A DNA stretch of 64,000 nt from contig CAXAMN010000003.1 of NCBI GenBank assembly GCA_963970005.1, forward strand, positions 1,161,517 to 1,225,516, read 5' to 3'. Below are positions 1-11,700 of the stretch, one piece after another. Numbering within the stretch: position 1 is the first letter of the stretch; each line of letters opens with the position of its first letter. A program made the position numbers and the translations under genes. This DNA comes from Durusdinium trenchii. Lineage: Eukaryota > Sar > Dinophyceae > Suessiales > Symbiodiniaceae. The notes beneath the pieces were generated by a model that did not search any database, was not told where the DNA came from, and saw only the letters and a program-made list of their open reading frames with translations.

Positions 1-2
1 AG

Positions 3-155
3 TACACCTGCCCGCATTGTGGTGGCCTGGTCGCAAGCAATGTCACGACGGGAAAAATTAATCACCGGACAGTGTGCGGCAACCAGTTTTACGTCACCGC
101 TGGAAAGGTGAAAGACCAAAAGAAGAACGCGCAGAAGACGGTAGGCAAGAAATAG
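3..155 (+). CDS. 3' end of a gene for a zinc-binding-type protein (5' part outside window)
   Basis: Reading from base 3 gives 50 codons and then TAG at 153-155. The peptide opens with YTCPHCGGLV and continues through INHRTVCGNQF, giving a Cys-x2-Cys pair followed by His-x3-Cys, as in small C2HC/zinc-ribbon modules. The tail is Lys/Gln-rich and basic. The Cys/His spacing is the only functional clue, so a nucleic-acid or protein contact role is only a guess. No start is visible because the gene enters from the left edge. The tandem-repeat block begins about 65 bases after the stop. Alternative: the terminal exon of a transposon-related protein. Confidence 0.6.
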   Translation, partial: YTCPHCGGLVASNVTTGKINHRTVCGNQFYVTAGKVKDQKKNAQKTVGKK

Positions 156-219
156 CCCAGAGAGGCCGTTGCGGACCATGAGAAAAAGGGAAATGGTGTG
201 CCACAGCCCAGCAAGTGGG

Positions 220-797
220 GATTGAAGGGCAGTTTCGGCCACTAGAAAAAAAGGAGTCGGTGCGCCAGAGCCCCGAGCCGACAGTCTGTGCAACTTCGCC
301 CACAGTCTCGCACAGAGCCCAGAGCCCACAGTCTAGCAAGTGCGAGGTTTTGGAGCGTCTGAAGCGTCCAGAATCCAGAAGTATGGCAGAACCATTGGCA
401 ATTTGTCGAGGGGTTTGAGGGGATTGAGGGGTTTGAGAGGTTTGAGACGTGTGAAGGACAGTTTCGGGCCACTAAAAAAAAGTATTTGGCGCGCCAGAGC
501 TCCGAACCCACAATCTGCGCAACTCCGCCCACAGGCTCGCAGAGCCCAGAGCCCACAGTCTGGCAAGTGCGAGGTTTTGGAGCGTCTGAAGCGTCCAGAA
601 TCCAGAGGCTGGCTGCTCCGGCGCGCCAGCGCCCCGAGCCCACAGCCTGCGCAACTCCAAAAGTATTTGGCGCGCCAGAGCCCCGAACCCACAATCTGCG
701 CAACTCCGCCCACAGGCTCGCAGAGCGCAGAGCCCACAGTCTGGCAAGTGCGAGGTTTTGGAGCGTCTGATTCTCGCAGAGCCCAGAGACCACAGAG
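220..797 (+). repeat. Complex GC-rich tandem repeat, left block
   Basis: Recurring modules are gcgcgccagagccccgaacc, cacagtctggcaagtgcgag, gttttggagcgtctgaagcg and a run of ggggtttgag steps. They recur with variable order and number, so the unit is composite, roughly 110-240 bp. The same modules in the same orientation recur at 17398-18116. The block stops abruptly at the left TIR. Several frames stay open only because the unit lacks stop codons, so I do not treat them as genes. Confidence 0.9.
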
Positions 798-951
798 AAG
801 TTAAACTCATGGTATGTGAGCCTGCATTCACAGCAACTGGCTCTCAAAGTGCTCCACTACCATGCATGTACATGAAGTCCATGATTGCAGGCTGATGGTC
901 TGCATGGAAATTGGTCCATGCATGATGGTTTGCATGGAAATTGGTCCATGC
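798..951 (+). repeat. Left terminal inverted repeat
   Basis: Begins aagttaaactcatggtatg and runs inward through agcctgcattcacagcaact. It aligns with the reverse complement of 17241-17397 with about three mismatches and one 4 bp indel. The inner part holds two copies of gcatggaaattggtccatgc, each itself partly palindromic (tccatgca / tgcatgga), a possible transposase-binding layout. The outer edge abuts the tandem repeat directly. Confidence 0.88.
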
Positions 952-1986
952 ATGATTGCAGGTTGATGGTTTCCATGGAGATTGAGCAATGGTTTTGTGC
1001 ACCCACCCACCACACCCACCAAAAAAAAAACAAACACACATTTGAAGTATGGAGATGCCAGCTAATCCATGCAAGCTCCAAAACCAATTGGTCATCTAAA
1101 GCAGGAGATGGCTTCAGCAGAGAAACTAAGGTCCTGCAGCGGTAGGTTCTAAGTTGTTGTGGTAGGTTCTGGGGGTTTGGTCTCGTTCGTTGTTCGTTGT
1201 TTGTTGTGTTGTTTTGCTTGCCCGCCCGCCGCCCCCTTTGTACACGGCCGCCCGCGGCCGTGCCGTGCACCGGGACGCCCGTTGGGCACCTCAGAGTGTG
1301 ATTGGTCAGCAGCGTGCCGAAGGGTTTCAGCAGCTAAAAGAACTATACTAAATGCAAAAACCACTATGAGTGCGGTTGTTGATCCTTTAGGCAATCTGCG
1401 TCAGTCGCTTTGACACTGATCTCGGTTTATATGGACATTTAAGATTTCTTTGTTGATCGTGTTTTAAGAGCACCAGACCTCTTCTCCCCATAGACTCATT
1501 GGCCTGAGGCCAAGGCATTGGGGTGTCATCTCAGGCACCAATGGTCCGACCTGGGAAAAGTTGGGAGAGACAGGGTGAAGGGTTGTTTTTTGTTTTTTGG
1601 TTCGAGTACGCTTCGATTTTTAGGTATGTCTTCTCCTTACAGGAATCCACCGAATCAAAAACAATTATATATATATATAAAGATAAGATACGACGATAAG
1701 TGTGATTACACACCAGCACACGGTCAAAACACACAGACTGATTTTTTTCCCTGGAACACATTGTTTTGGTGCATTGTTCCATTAATTGTCCTTCAAACTG
1801 CCAACTATAAGTTGATTGTGTGTCATAGCACAATCGTCCCAAAACCCCATGGGCGAACAGCTGGTATCATCACACAGCGCCTGACTCAACAGAGAAACAA
1901 CCAAGATAACAACCTAGCAGCAAAATTGGAATCCTGGAAGACAAAGTTCCAAATAGAAACCCAAACAACATTCATCAAAATTCATA
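952..1986. other. Left subterminal region of the TIR element, no gene seen
   Basis: Contains a third degenerate copy of the TIR inner motif (ttccatggagattg), a poly-A/CA stretch near 1020-1040, a GT-rich stretch (1150-1215), a GC-rich palindrome-like patch around 1245-1275, and a TA microsatellite at 1667-1679. It lies 3' of the minus-strand gene stop at 1987, so it should be 3' UTR plus element end. No open frame here has coding character. Confidence 0.5.
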
Positions 1987-2778
1987 TCACTTCTGAACAC
2001 CAGCACGGCCCGCAATCAGATTTGCGCGGACTGAACTTGACATCCACGCTTTCAAAGCAGCGTTGCGTCTCTCCATGGATTTGGGGAGACCGCAATTCTC
2101 AATCCAATGCTTGATGAATTTGTCCCGCTCTTCACCCAAATGGGCTCCGGCATTCACAGGGCGAGCAACTTCACGCACCAAAATTTCTGGCTGAACCTCT
2201 GGCTGAGCATTCGAGATTCGGGGAACGCCCTTGGAAATCCACTTCTGGTGCCAAGCCAAGCTGTTGGCACGGTGAAGAATGACCTGCTCAGGAGTCTTCT
2301 TCTTGGTTTGGTCCTGCTTCATTGCAGGCTGAGATTCGTGCTTGGCCTCACAAACCTGGTTCGATGCACCGGCGTTGCCGGATGGTTCGTTCTTGGCTTC
2401 AGCTTCCAAAAGCCCAGGCTCCTCAAGAGCCTCAAGAGCGACAGTTTCGTCGCCATCTTTCCCAAAAGCAACATCATGGGCCTGGCTTTCAGACATGCTG
2501 TAGACCTCCTGAGGCACCAAGTCAAAGAACTCCTCCGGAATTCGTGCACTTTTTCGGAGGCTGATCGGAGACTTAGAAAGCTCAGCTTCACTCAGAGGAT
2601 TCGAGCCACTAGCTGGCTCTAGTGGTGGGTCAAACTGGGAATCCTCTAAATCAGGATATGCATCATCCAAAGGCTTCTCAAGCTCAGGCCCCATCTTCCG
2701 AGCCATCTTGAGAGAATTGTCAGACCCCATCTTTGGAGGATCCTCAAGCCCCATCGTCCCACGCTTCTCAGCCCACAC
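1987..2778 (-). CDS. Terminal exon of the minus-strand element gene
   Basis: A 263-codon open stretch ends with TGA at 1987-1989. The first half is acidic and Ser/Pro-rich, with repeated Lys-Met-Gly steps (PPKMGSDNSLKMARKMGPE), and looks disordered. The second half is charged and helical, with EERDKFIKHWIENCG and RRNAALKAWMSSSVRANLI. No catalytic motif is recognised. The sequence just above 2778 on the plus strand (ctaagatgttatcaatc) is intron-like, so the real exon probably begins near VWAEKRG. It is the C-terminal end of whatever protein is encoded across 2-9 kb. Confidence 0.6.
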   Translation of the reverse strand: MWAEKRGTMGLEDPPKMGSDNSLKMARKMGPELEKPLDDAYPDLEDSQFDPPLEPASGSNPLSEAELSKSPISLRKSARIPEEFFDLVPQEVYSMSESQAHDVAFGKDGDETVALEALEEPGLLEAEAKNEPSGNAGASNQVCEAKHESQPAMKQDQTKKKTPEQVILHRANSLAWHQKWISKGVPRISNAQPEVQPEILVREVARPVNAGAHLGEERDKFIKHWIENCGLPKSMERRNAALKAWMSSSVRANLIAGRAGVQK

Positions 2779-5700
2779 CCTAAGATGTTATCAATCAGCA
2801 AACATTCAAATGACTGAAGCCTTGAAGCCTTGAAACACAATTCAAATGGTTGAGCAAACTTAAACTACCCACAAAAAACATTCTCAACAAATGCAAAGTA
2901 CGGTTTTGCATCGACTGGTTCGACTGGTTGTAGCGCAGTGTTCTGAAGAGGAGATGTAATGCAGAAGATTGCGGAATGTGGCCTGGGTGGATCGTGGATC
3001 ACCGAAAAGCTTGATGGCACCGGAGGGGGTGTCGGCTTTGCCTTCTTCCATGGCCGAGATGGCACCTCATAGTCATAGTCCACAAGATTCACACCATCGT
3101 CCATCACCATCTGGGTCCCACAAGAAGTGAACGCCATGATGTCACTACAGCAGGTCAGCAGGTGTCACAACAAGCTTCGAGAACAAAAGCCTTTTGCACA
3201 AAATGGTGAGTGTAACATACACCCCATCACTGCCATAAACTCAACATCAACTTCTCTTGAATTTGATGACCTGACCCGGACACAATGCAAGTACACGCAA
3301 CTTTCTCAAAGCACACCCCTGTTCTGATGGCTGACTTCGCGCCAACTGCAGACAGAATCACACACTATGAATAGTGCGGCGCCTGTGCAAAAAGCACCGG
3401 CTCCCCGGCAAACCTTCCCCCCAGAAAAGTCTCACCAAACAATCAACACGATTTGAAATCGAGTCATGACCTGCAAGAGGCTTTATTCTGACATTTCTTA
3501 TCACAGGCAAGACTGAGAGGATCAAATAACCCTTTGGCACCTGCCCTTTGTCAGCTGCAAAGTGCCAGGCAAATACCATAGTGGCTTAGCAGGCGCCACG
3601 CACTTTTCGGTGGTGTAAGTGCGGAGACGCCATACCTGAAATTTCAACAGCTTGGCCAACGCGCACGGTGTTTATCCCAATCGCTTGGACAAACGCAAAC
3701 AAAGGCAACCGCAAACAAAGACAATCACCATTTCCAATCCTTCCAAAATACAAGCTTCAACGGAGAGGTCTTCAAAATCTCCCAACTAAAGTGCCCTGCT
3801 AGATTTGCCGACTTCAGGCTCTTGGTTTGGACAGCATTTGACCTCCACAATAGCGGATTTCCTGGATCAGCAGAAATGTCAAAGCGATCATCTGCTCGCC
3901 CTTGCTTGACCTCTGCTGGGCGACCGCAAGTATGCCCTCCGAGGCTGTACTCTACCAGGCCAGTCTTTTCGATCTCTTGCAGCGCACCTCGCAATGTCAT
4001 GACCGCGGTGTCCTTCCCACCCTCAGCCTGACAGGCAACAAGCCAATTAAATGCACAATATCATTGATTTGAAGAAGTTTGAAAGCAACAGCTTGACCCA
4101 ACAAACTTGAACAACCACTTGAACAATCAACAATATTGAATTTGACCATCAATCTGGCCTCAAGGACCACTGCCGCTTCATCGGTCTCAAAGACGCACGG
4201 GACAGCCTTGCCAGGGCTGTTGGTCTGAAACTTCGTGGCCTTGTCCCCTGTAAGCCAAACGCCTGCCCCATAGCTGATGAGAGCTCCATCCCGTGGTGAC
4301 ATGGATGCAGGATCTTTGGCGATGATGTACAGCTGTGGCCCTGGGGTCAATGCAAAAGAAGTCACAGACGACGGCCCTGGCATCTCCACAATATCGGCTC
4401 CGAACTTCTCCTTCAACTTGTCCAGGGTCGTGGGAGCCCCTGGAAACAATGAGCTCCAATCATATGAGGACTGCGCGACACTCTCTCCCACCTCGGTCTT
4501 CACTTCAGTCTTGACTTCTGAAGTAGGGGAAGGAGTGGGCGGAGGCGAAGAAGTGACAGGGCTGCCCCAGCTCTTGTCAAATGCCACCACCACCTCGCGC
4601 CACTCTGGCCCACGCATAGGGCATGACAAGTACTGCTTCCTCACATCCTGTGGGATGCAAAGCTTCCCGTCAGCAGCCAATGTGCACAGCTTCAGTTCGG
4701 GCTTGGCGATTGCTTTTGGAAGCTCCTCTGCAGCAGCATCCTTCTTGTAGCGGGGCGTAGAGCGATCCATCGGCGCCTGTCCCACTTTCCATGCCTGCAA
4801 CCAATGCACTAAAATCAACAAATGCCAAAAAGCATACAACAAATGCATCAAATACAACTAATACATCAAATAATTCAATTGCAACAAGTGATACATCAGA
4901 CACAAACAGCTGAAGAAAACAGATCACTGGAGGAGAATCACTCTTCACCAAAACTTGCCTGGAGAAGGTGATCCTTCACCATCTCCTTGGAGCTTTTGAA
5001 GCATGCTTCAAAGGCGGAAGTCCCAGAAGCCCAGTAGCCAAGCTGAAGCGCAGCAAGTTCAACACATCCATCATACGTAGTTGGATGCACCACTACAAGG
5101 CCGTGCGAGTTTTTGACATTGCCTGGGCTGACAAACAATGGAACTGAACAGGTCAATGAGAAGACGCTCAAAAAAAGAAGACACCAGAAAGTAAACCTGC
5201 TTCACAAATCAAAACATGTAAGGAACTCATCAAGCTCTCCATGATTGTCTTTGGAACTGCAACTCCTCCAAGCCATTGTGCGGTTTCCTGGGCGTCAGTG
5301 AGGTTGCGCCTGCTGTCATGTGATAGCAGGACCCCATCTGCAGGCACCACGAACTTCGACTCTGGCAAAGCTGTGGGAAACTTGTTGGGCGGCAAAGCCT
5401 GGCGAAGCCACAGCGCAGAGTTGCAGAACCTGATTTTTTCACGATGGCCACAAACACTGCAAACTTTTCTCCAAACTATTGAAGATCAAAAAATTGAAAG
5501 CCAAAATATTGATGGAGTATTAGAGACTCCAAGCAGCACGTTGACCGGGTGCTCAGCTTCAGGAGTGCCCCTGACAGCTCTGTGGGCTGTTCCTCGAAGC
5601 GGGAGAGAATGATCCAGCACTCCCAGCAGGCAAACAAAGGCCGCTGGCAACTCTCTGTTCTTGTGCAGATCTTCCAAATTGAGGTTCAAGGAGAACTGAC

Positions 5701-8700
5701 GTGTTTCTATGTGATGATTCAGGAGCTTGTCTTCCAACTTCCTCGCATCACACAAATACAAAAACCTTTCCCAACACCGCTTCCCAAAACAGCAAAGCGC
5801 CACCGAATCATTTTGAAACACCCAGGTCCTCACCGATCCACGAAGGGAGCCAGCAGAGTCAGTGCCAACCAGCAATGGCGGGATGAGGACCATGATGGAT
5901 CTTGCTGGATTGCGGGAAAGGATCTTCTCAGCCACATCTCCAATCACATTGATGTTGGCCTGGTTGATCACTCCCAGCTTTGTGCAGTCAATGTAAAGGA
6001 GAGTGTCAATCTCGGTCGGCCCAACCTACAGGAATCAAACACATTCAAACACCATTATCATCAATCAACCAACCCCTTGAAGCAAAGGTTTAAAACCATG
6101 GGCTCAAACATACAGATTGGTTGGCCGCACTTGCCCCACAATTAAAACACATGTTCGCCTTGTGGTGCGCTGCAGCGTGGCGGAATAGCTGATCCAGCTT
6201 GGGGTCCAGCGGCGTCTTGTCAGAGACCATAGAAACACGGCAGCATTTCTCCATGAAGGTCTCTGCCAACCTCAGACATTGATCAACAAAAACTATTTTG
6301 TGACATGTTGTGAGTAATATATGATATGTCTGAACTGTTCAAAACAGAGCAAAAGGTTTTCTTGGAGCCAGGAAACTCTTTGCCGATCTGTACCTGCGCC
6401 TTTTCATGTAGCACAGACACCACGTGAAGTCGACGCCTGTGCTCTTCAGACGCGGCATTGAAGGCGCACATAGCCGCCTCATCCTGCGCCAGCTTTGCTC
6501 TCACCTCTCTAAATCGTGCCATGCTGACTTCTTCTTCAATTTCCATCAACTCGCTGGCCGAAGGAGGGAGCTTCTTCGGCGTAGATGGGACCTCAACATG
6601 ATCTGCCCAAAGACCAAGGTGTTGCGGAAGCCATGTAGCAAGCTTTGCCGAAATCACTGCTTCAATGTCCGAGAAGTAATCCCTGAGTTTGTCACAAGAA
6701 CCATAAACGGTAAAAAGTACAGTAAAACACAACAAACATCAAACAACTCTGCACCCAGTCCAGCAAACATGAATAAAACAATTTGGAGCAACTTGGAATA
6801 ATTGCGCCAAAATTCTTCTGCATAAAGGCCTTCATGATAGCTTCCTCTTTGGCTGGATCCCAGGATGATAGAGCGCGTGCTTCATCAAGGATGGCTGAGT
6901 AGATGCAGCTGAACTCGCAGTAAGCATCGAACTGTGCTGAGGACAAGCGGACTCGTGCTTTCGAGGAGGCTCGCAATCTACGTCCAGCCTCATGGAAGGC
7001 GTGAACTACAAGGCGGAAATGCAACTCTTGGCTCTGCTCTGTCACCGTCAAGCATTTCTTGAGAGTTGGTGGGCAACCGCTTGCCTTTGGCGAACTTCCC
7101 AACGCTGCGACCGAAGCTGTTCTGTGGAAAAGGCGCATTGTGCCCATTTGTTGTGATCACAATGTGCTCGCATGATGGCCCTCGCCGCCTTGCATCCAGC
7201 ACAATGCAAACAGTAAGTGGACATCTAGCCCCACAAAGAAAACATACAAAAAAGTAAAACAGCACAACAAGAAAGCATAATTGTTGATCAAAGTACTGCG
7301 CACGTCCCTGCTGTGAGGTTGAGTATGGATCGAAAGCGGTCTTCATCAACTTGATGCTTTGATTGCAGGCCTGAAGAGGAATTGAAGTCATTGACCACAG
7401 ATCGAAGGCGTTCTTCTGTCGAAGCGCCAGGAAGATGCTTCCCCTCCAGGTCCCTCAATTCCATGACCCGGGAAAACCTCAGCCCCAGCTGCAGCACGTT
7501 TGGTGCTTGGCGCTCAGACCCTCTGTAGGAGAGGGTTAAGTTGCGGAAGGAGCGGGACGTCGGGTCCAGGTCGAAGGCCATCTCAGCAAGTACAAAAATC
7601 AATGAAATGACCAAACCAGGACAACAAATTCACTTGGCAAAAAAGAGCACCAACACCAACACCAAAACAGCATTTATATAAGTCTAACAGCAACCAAGAC
7701 ACATGAACCGGAAGGCACCAGGCCTTATCCAAGATATGGTGCATGGGTTGTAGCTTTGCTGCCGTGCTGTCATCATTGAAGTCCAACTCGGTGGCAGCGA
7801 GCAAGATGGTGGCAACTACTGTCGACCTTGTCCAACCTTTGACTTGGTCAACTGATTGCTCATGGCATTGCCACACTCCTTCCAGGATGATAAAAAAAGC
7901 TGATCCATTAAATGTTGAAAGGCTGCCTGAACACCCTTTCAACCTTTTGTGGAGTTTTGGAAAACAACAAAAAACATAAGACTAACACATTTAAGAAAAC
8001 CCGCCGTTGATTTGAAACTTCCGTCCTGAAGATTCTGGGTTACTGGAAACTTATTGGTTTACTTGAAACTTACGAGTTACTTGAAAAATCGTGGATGCGT
8101 TTGTATTTCCCCACCTGATGTTGCAGGCATGCTGCCATCTAGAGGCTCACGCCCCAACTCGATGCCTCCCAGCAACATAGATTCAAAGGTCCCAACCCAG
8201 TCGGACACGCATGGTAGACCGTCGTCTGGTTTGTCGAACCTGGGCCAAACGGGTTGGTGTTTGAATTGAATTGAAATGGAAGAACTAGTGCGAGTGGCTT
8301 CAGGCATGTGATCGGGAGTTTGATGGTCTCATCCCGCATGCTCGGGTCCATCTCCTGAAGCAAAAGAAAATAGCACATAAAGTCCGAAAGTCCACTATAT
8401 ACAGAATAAACAGATTATCTAAAAGGGAAAACCAAACCGTTGAACTTCTTTTTGAAACTGTAGGGGGAGCTTCTTGCCCAGGTGGTTTGTAGAGATACAG
8501 CATGCCACGATGCTTTGCGTAGTCGGAGTACCAGGCTGCCATCTGTTGGCAATGGAGCTTGGATGTTTTCTCTTCGCTTCCAAGAAGTTCCAACACAAAG
8601 CTAGCTGGATGAGATCCTTCTTCACACGTCTCTGTCTTGAAAGACGTGACGAACTGATAGAGATCCTGGTGGTTGGATGACATGGAATCCTTTTGGCTAG

Positions 8701-11700
8701 ATCGCTGAACTCAGAATACATCACAAACAGATCCAGACAGGTTGATATGCACATATGATAAAGATCCACTATAGTATATATATATACCATTATATACCAT
8801 CCACATACATTGCAACATGTTGTTTGAACTGTCTCCTTCATCAGAGACAGATCACCCTCAAGGGATTGGAAATGCTTTTCAGCGGCCGAGCATACCTTCT
8901 TGCCGGAAGGCCCTGATGGCTTGACGTCAGCATTCGTGGCTGAAGCCTCGGCCTCAAGCTTGAGCTGGTCGATCTTTGCTCTGAACGGGCAAAGGGCGGT
9001 CATGTTTGCGGCGCCCTGGACAACCCTGCCCTGAAGCCAAGTTCTGCTAGTGATCCACACAAAGTGCATCGACTTTTTTCTTTGACCTCCAACATAATTT
9101 CAATGCACTGCCCAGCTCCCAGTGCATCGATCCCTTATTCATTTTTTGTAGAGGTTCAATTTTTTTTGGCGGCAAAAAAAAATTGAACTCCACCCAAAAG
9201 ACAATAGCTTTTCAATGGACCAGACAGCCCACAGTGCATCGACATTTTTTTGGGATGTTCGATTGAATATCAACGGACATAGTGTGGATGGGACCTAAAT
9301 TTCAATCGACCAGACAACCGCCAGTGCATCGAAAATCTTGCTGGCACTGGCCGGAATGGTCTGGAGTGCATCGATAGTTTGTCTAGTCACCATGGATCCA
9401 CCCCAGGTGCATCGATTCTTGTGGGTCAATGACCTCCGGCCCCTGAGGTGCATCGATTTCACTTTGTGGATGGCCCGGAAACCCAAGGTGCATCGAAAAC
9501 GGGGTCAACCCCCCCCAAGGTGCATCGAAAACAGGGGTTCCACCCCCTGAGGTGCATCGAAACTGGTTGTCAACCCCCTGAGGTGCATCGAAACCGGTCG
9601 TCCAACCCTGGTGGTGCATTGATTTCTGTTGGTACCCCCCCCCAAGACCATCGATATTGTGGATTGGCCCATTGACCATCATTGACCCCTTTGGAAGACT
9701 GTTTTAATTGCTAGTGATGGCCTCCAACCTACTAGTGACGGCCTCCTGATGTCTCGCTCTTACCTCTACCTATGCAGGAGCGGATTGGGATAGGAAACTG
9801 AATCTGGAACCTGGACCCTCCCAATGTCCCACGGCAAACTTTTCCACAGACAGTGTTTATCCGTGTTCATCCGTTTCTTGAGAAGATGGCCCGCAAGGGC
9901 ATTGCAGGAGCAAGTGAGTCAATCACTGCTTGATGCATCACATATCGAGGCTCTGCCAGTCCTGGTTGGAGCGGCGCGGGCTCTGACTGCCAAGGCAAGG
10001 GCTCTAGTTCTGAGTCTCGCCACAAGGAATTGGAGGCCAAAGCTTCTAGGTAAGCTGCACTTCGTTGGTACGCATGGCCATAGGTGGATGTCACAGCCAC
10101 TGCTAGTGCACGCCATGTTTTGGCAGAAGCTTCAGTGTGATTGTTCACTCTCCTTACTTGTGATGGGGTTCAAAGGATCCACCAAATAACAAATTACAAA
10201 ACTAGGAGAAAGGCTCGGCACCTTTATTGAAGGAGGCCTGGGCAGGGCCTGTGTTTGGCAAAAACAACATTATGTCCATCAATTCGGGCATGGCTCTTCG
10301 AATCCGGAACCAAAGAAAACCTGGCTGCCCGGTCGTGTGTCATCACCAAAAGGGGCTCCTGGGCAAGCTCGGCATCGCATATGTATTTCTTAATGAAGCA
10401 AATGACGTCGTGATCCGAAGGTGCGCCCTTGAACGAGCCGGAGTTGATGTTTCTCGCCAACGCTGGAGGCACATCTTCAGGGAAAGTGTGTTGAAACAGT
10501 TCTGTTAAAAGAACCCAAACAAAAAGAGCGCCAGAAACAAATGCTTTGTTTCCAACTCTTGTAAACAATGATTTTGATATCGGGGCTCGGTGGGGTCATG
10601 TTAATGTTTAGACGTCGGTCACCTCGTCGTTGAAGGCTCAAAAACATATGATTTCCACTGTCATCTCGCAACAGTCCCCCCTCCAACTTTATTCCTGCAG
10701 CGGGAAGATGGTTCCTCCAATCTCTAGTGGAGTTCACCTTCTGCACAATGACCCGTGTGGAAGGTCCTGTCCAATCGCGGATGCTAGCTTTGCTCAGCTC
10801 ATCCCTGATGATGGACACTACATCGTCCGGGTCTTGGATCGACGATTCAAAGCCCACTCTTCGCGATATAATTCCCCACAGCTGATCTTGGTTGGCTGGT
10901 TGGTTGAAACCCACTACAGCCACTACAGTCACTACAGACAGCCAAACCATAACGTGTTAAAGTTGTTTTGGGTCCAGGCACCTATCCGACAGTGGGTGTG
11001 AGACTTCCGAAGATGGCAGAGGCAAGAAAGCTTCATGCGGTGTTGTGCCACCAGTAGGTTGAGCCATGTCATGACATACTGGTTTTTTGCCTCTCTGACG
11101 GTGTTGTCAGCCTTGCTTGGCGATTCTAACTAACCGTAACTATATAACCCCCAACAAGTCAACACCACACAGATACAGGAAAAACACATATTACTTGGTG
11201 TTGAGAATCGTTGACGTACAACGCTGACGGTCGAGGACGCCCCTCTTCATCGCAAGCTTGCATTGCCTCACACACTCTTGAAGGGTGGGTTAAATCTTGT
11301 TGGGGACAGACCTATAGCCCAAAAGTAGAAAACATTGTGGGAAGTTCCTGCCCAGCCCAGAACTTGTTTGACCAGGTGGCATGCTCAATGGTCAAAGACA
11401 GCAACTCAATGATGCAAGCGCTGTCGTGCTTTGCACTCTCGTCCAGGACCCCCACCACAAGGCAGTGTCCAAACGCCCAAGCCCCGTGGACCTTCACACG
11501 AGGTCGTTGATGCTTCGCCCTGAGACCCAGCTCCGGTTGGGGTGAGTCAGGTTGATGACCGTGGGTTAGAAGAGTGAGGTCCACTATTATTCCTCTCCAC
11601 TATTCTAGGTTGAGTGGCCAAAAGCTTGCAATTATATCATCCCAGAATCAATGAAGCATTGGCCCGAAGGCCAGGCTCACGGGGGAGCGCAAATTTGGCT

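Noticed and set aside
242..847. Long minus-strand open frames rich in Ala, Leu, Arg and Trp (also 17296-18428)
   Set aside because: They are translations of the tandem repeat, open in several frames at once because the unit lacks stops, with the same peptide words repeated out of phase.
1518..2114. Plus-strand frame of 198 codons near the element end
   Set aside because: Asn/Gln/Thr-rich with no pattern; overlaps the end of the minus-strand exon and intron-like sequence.
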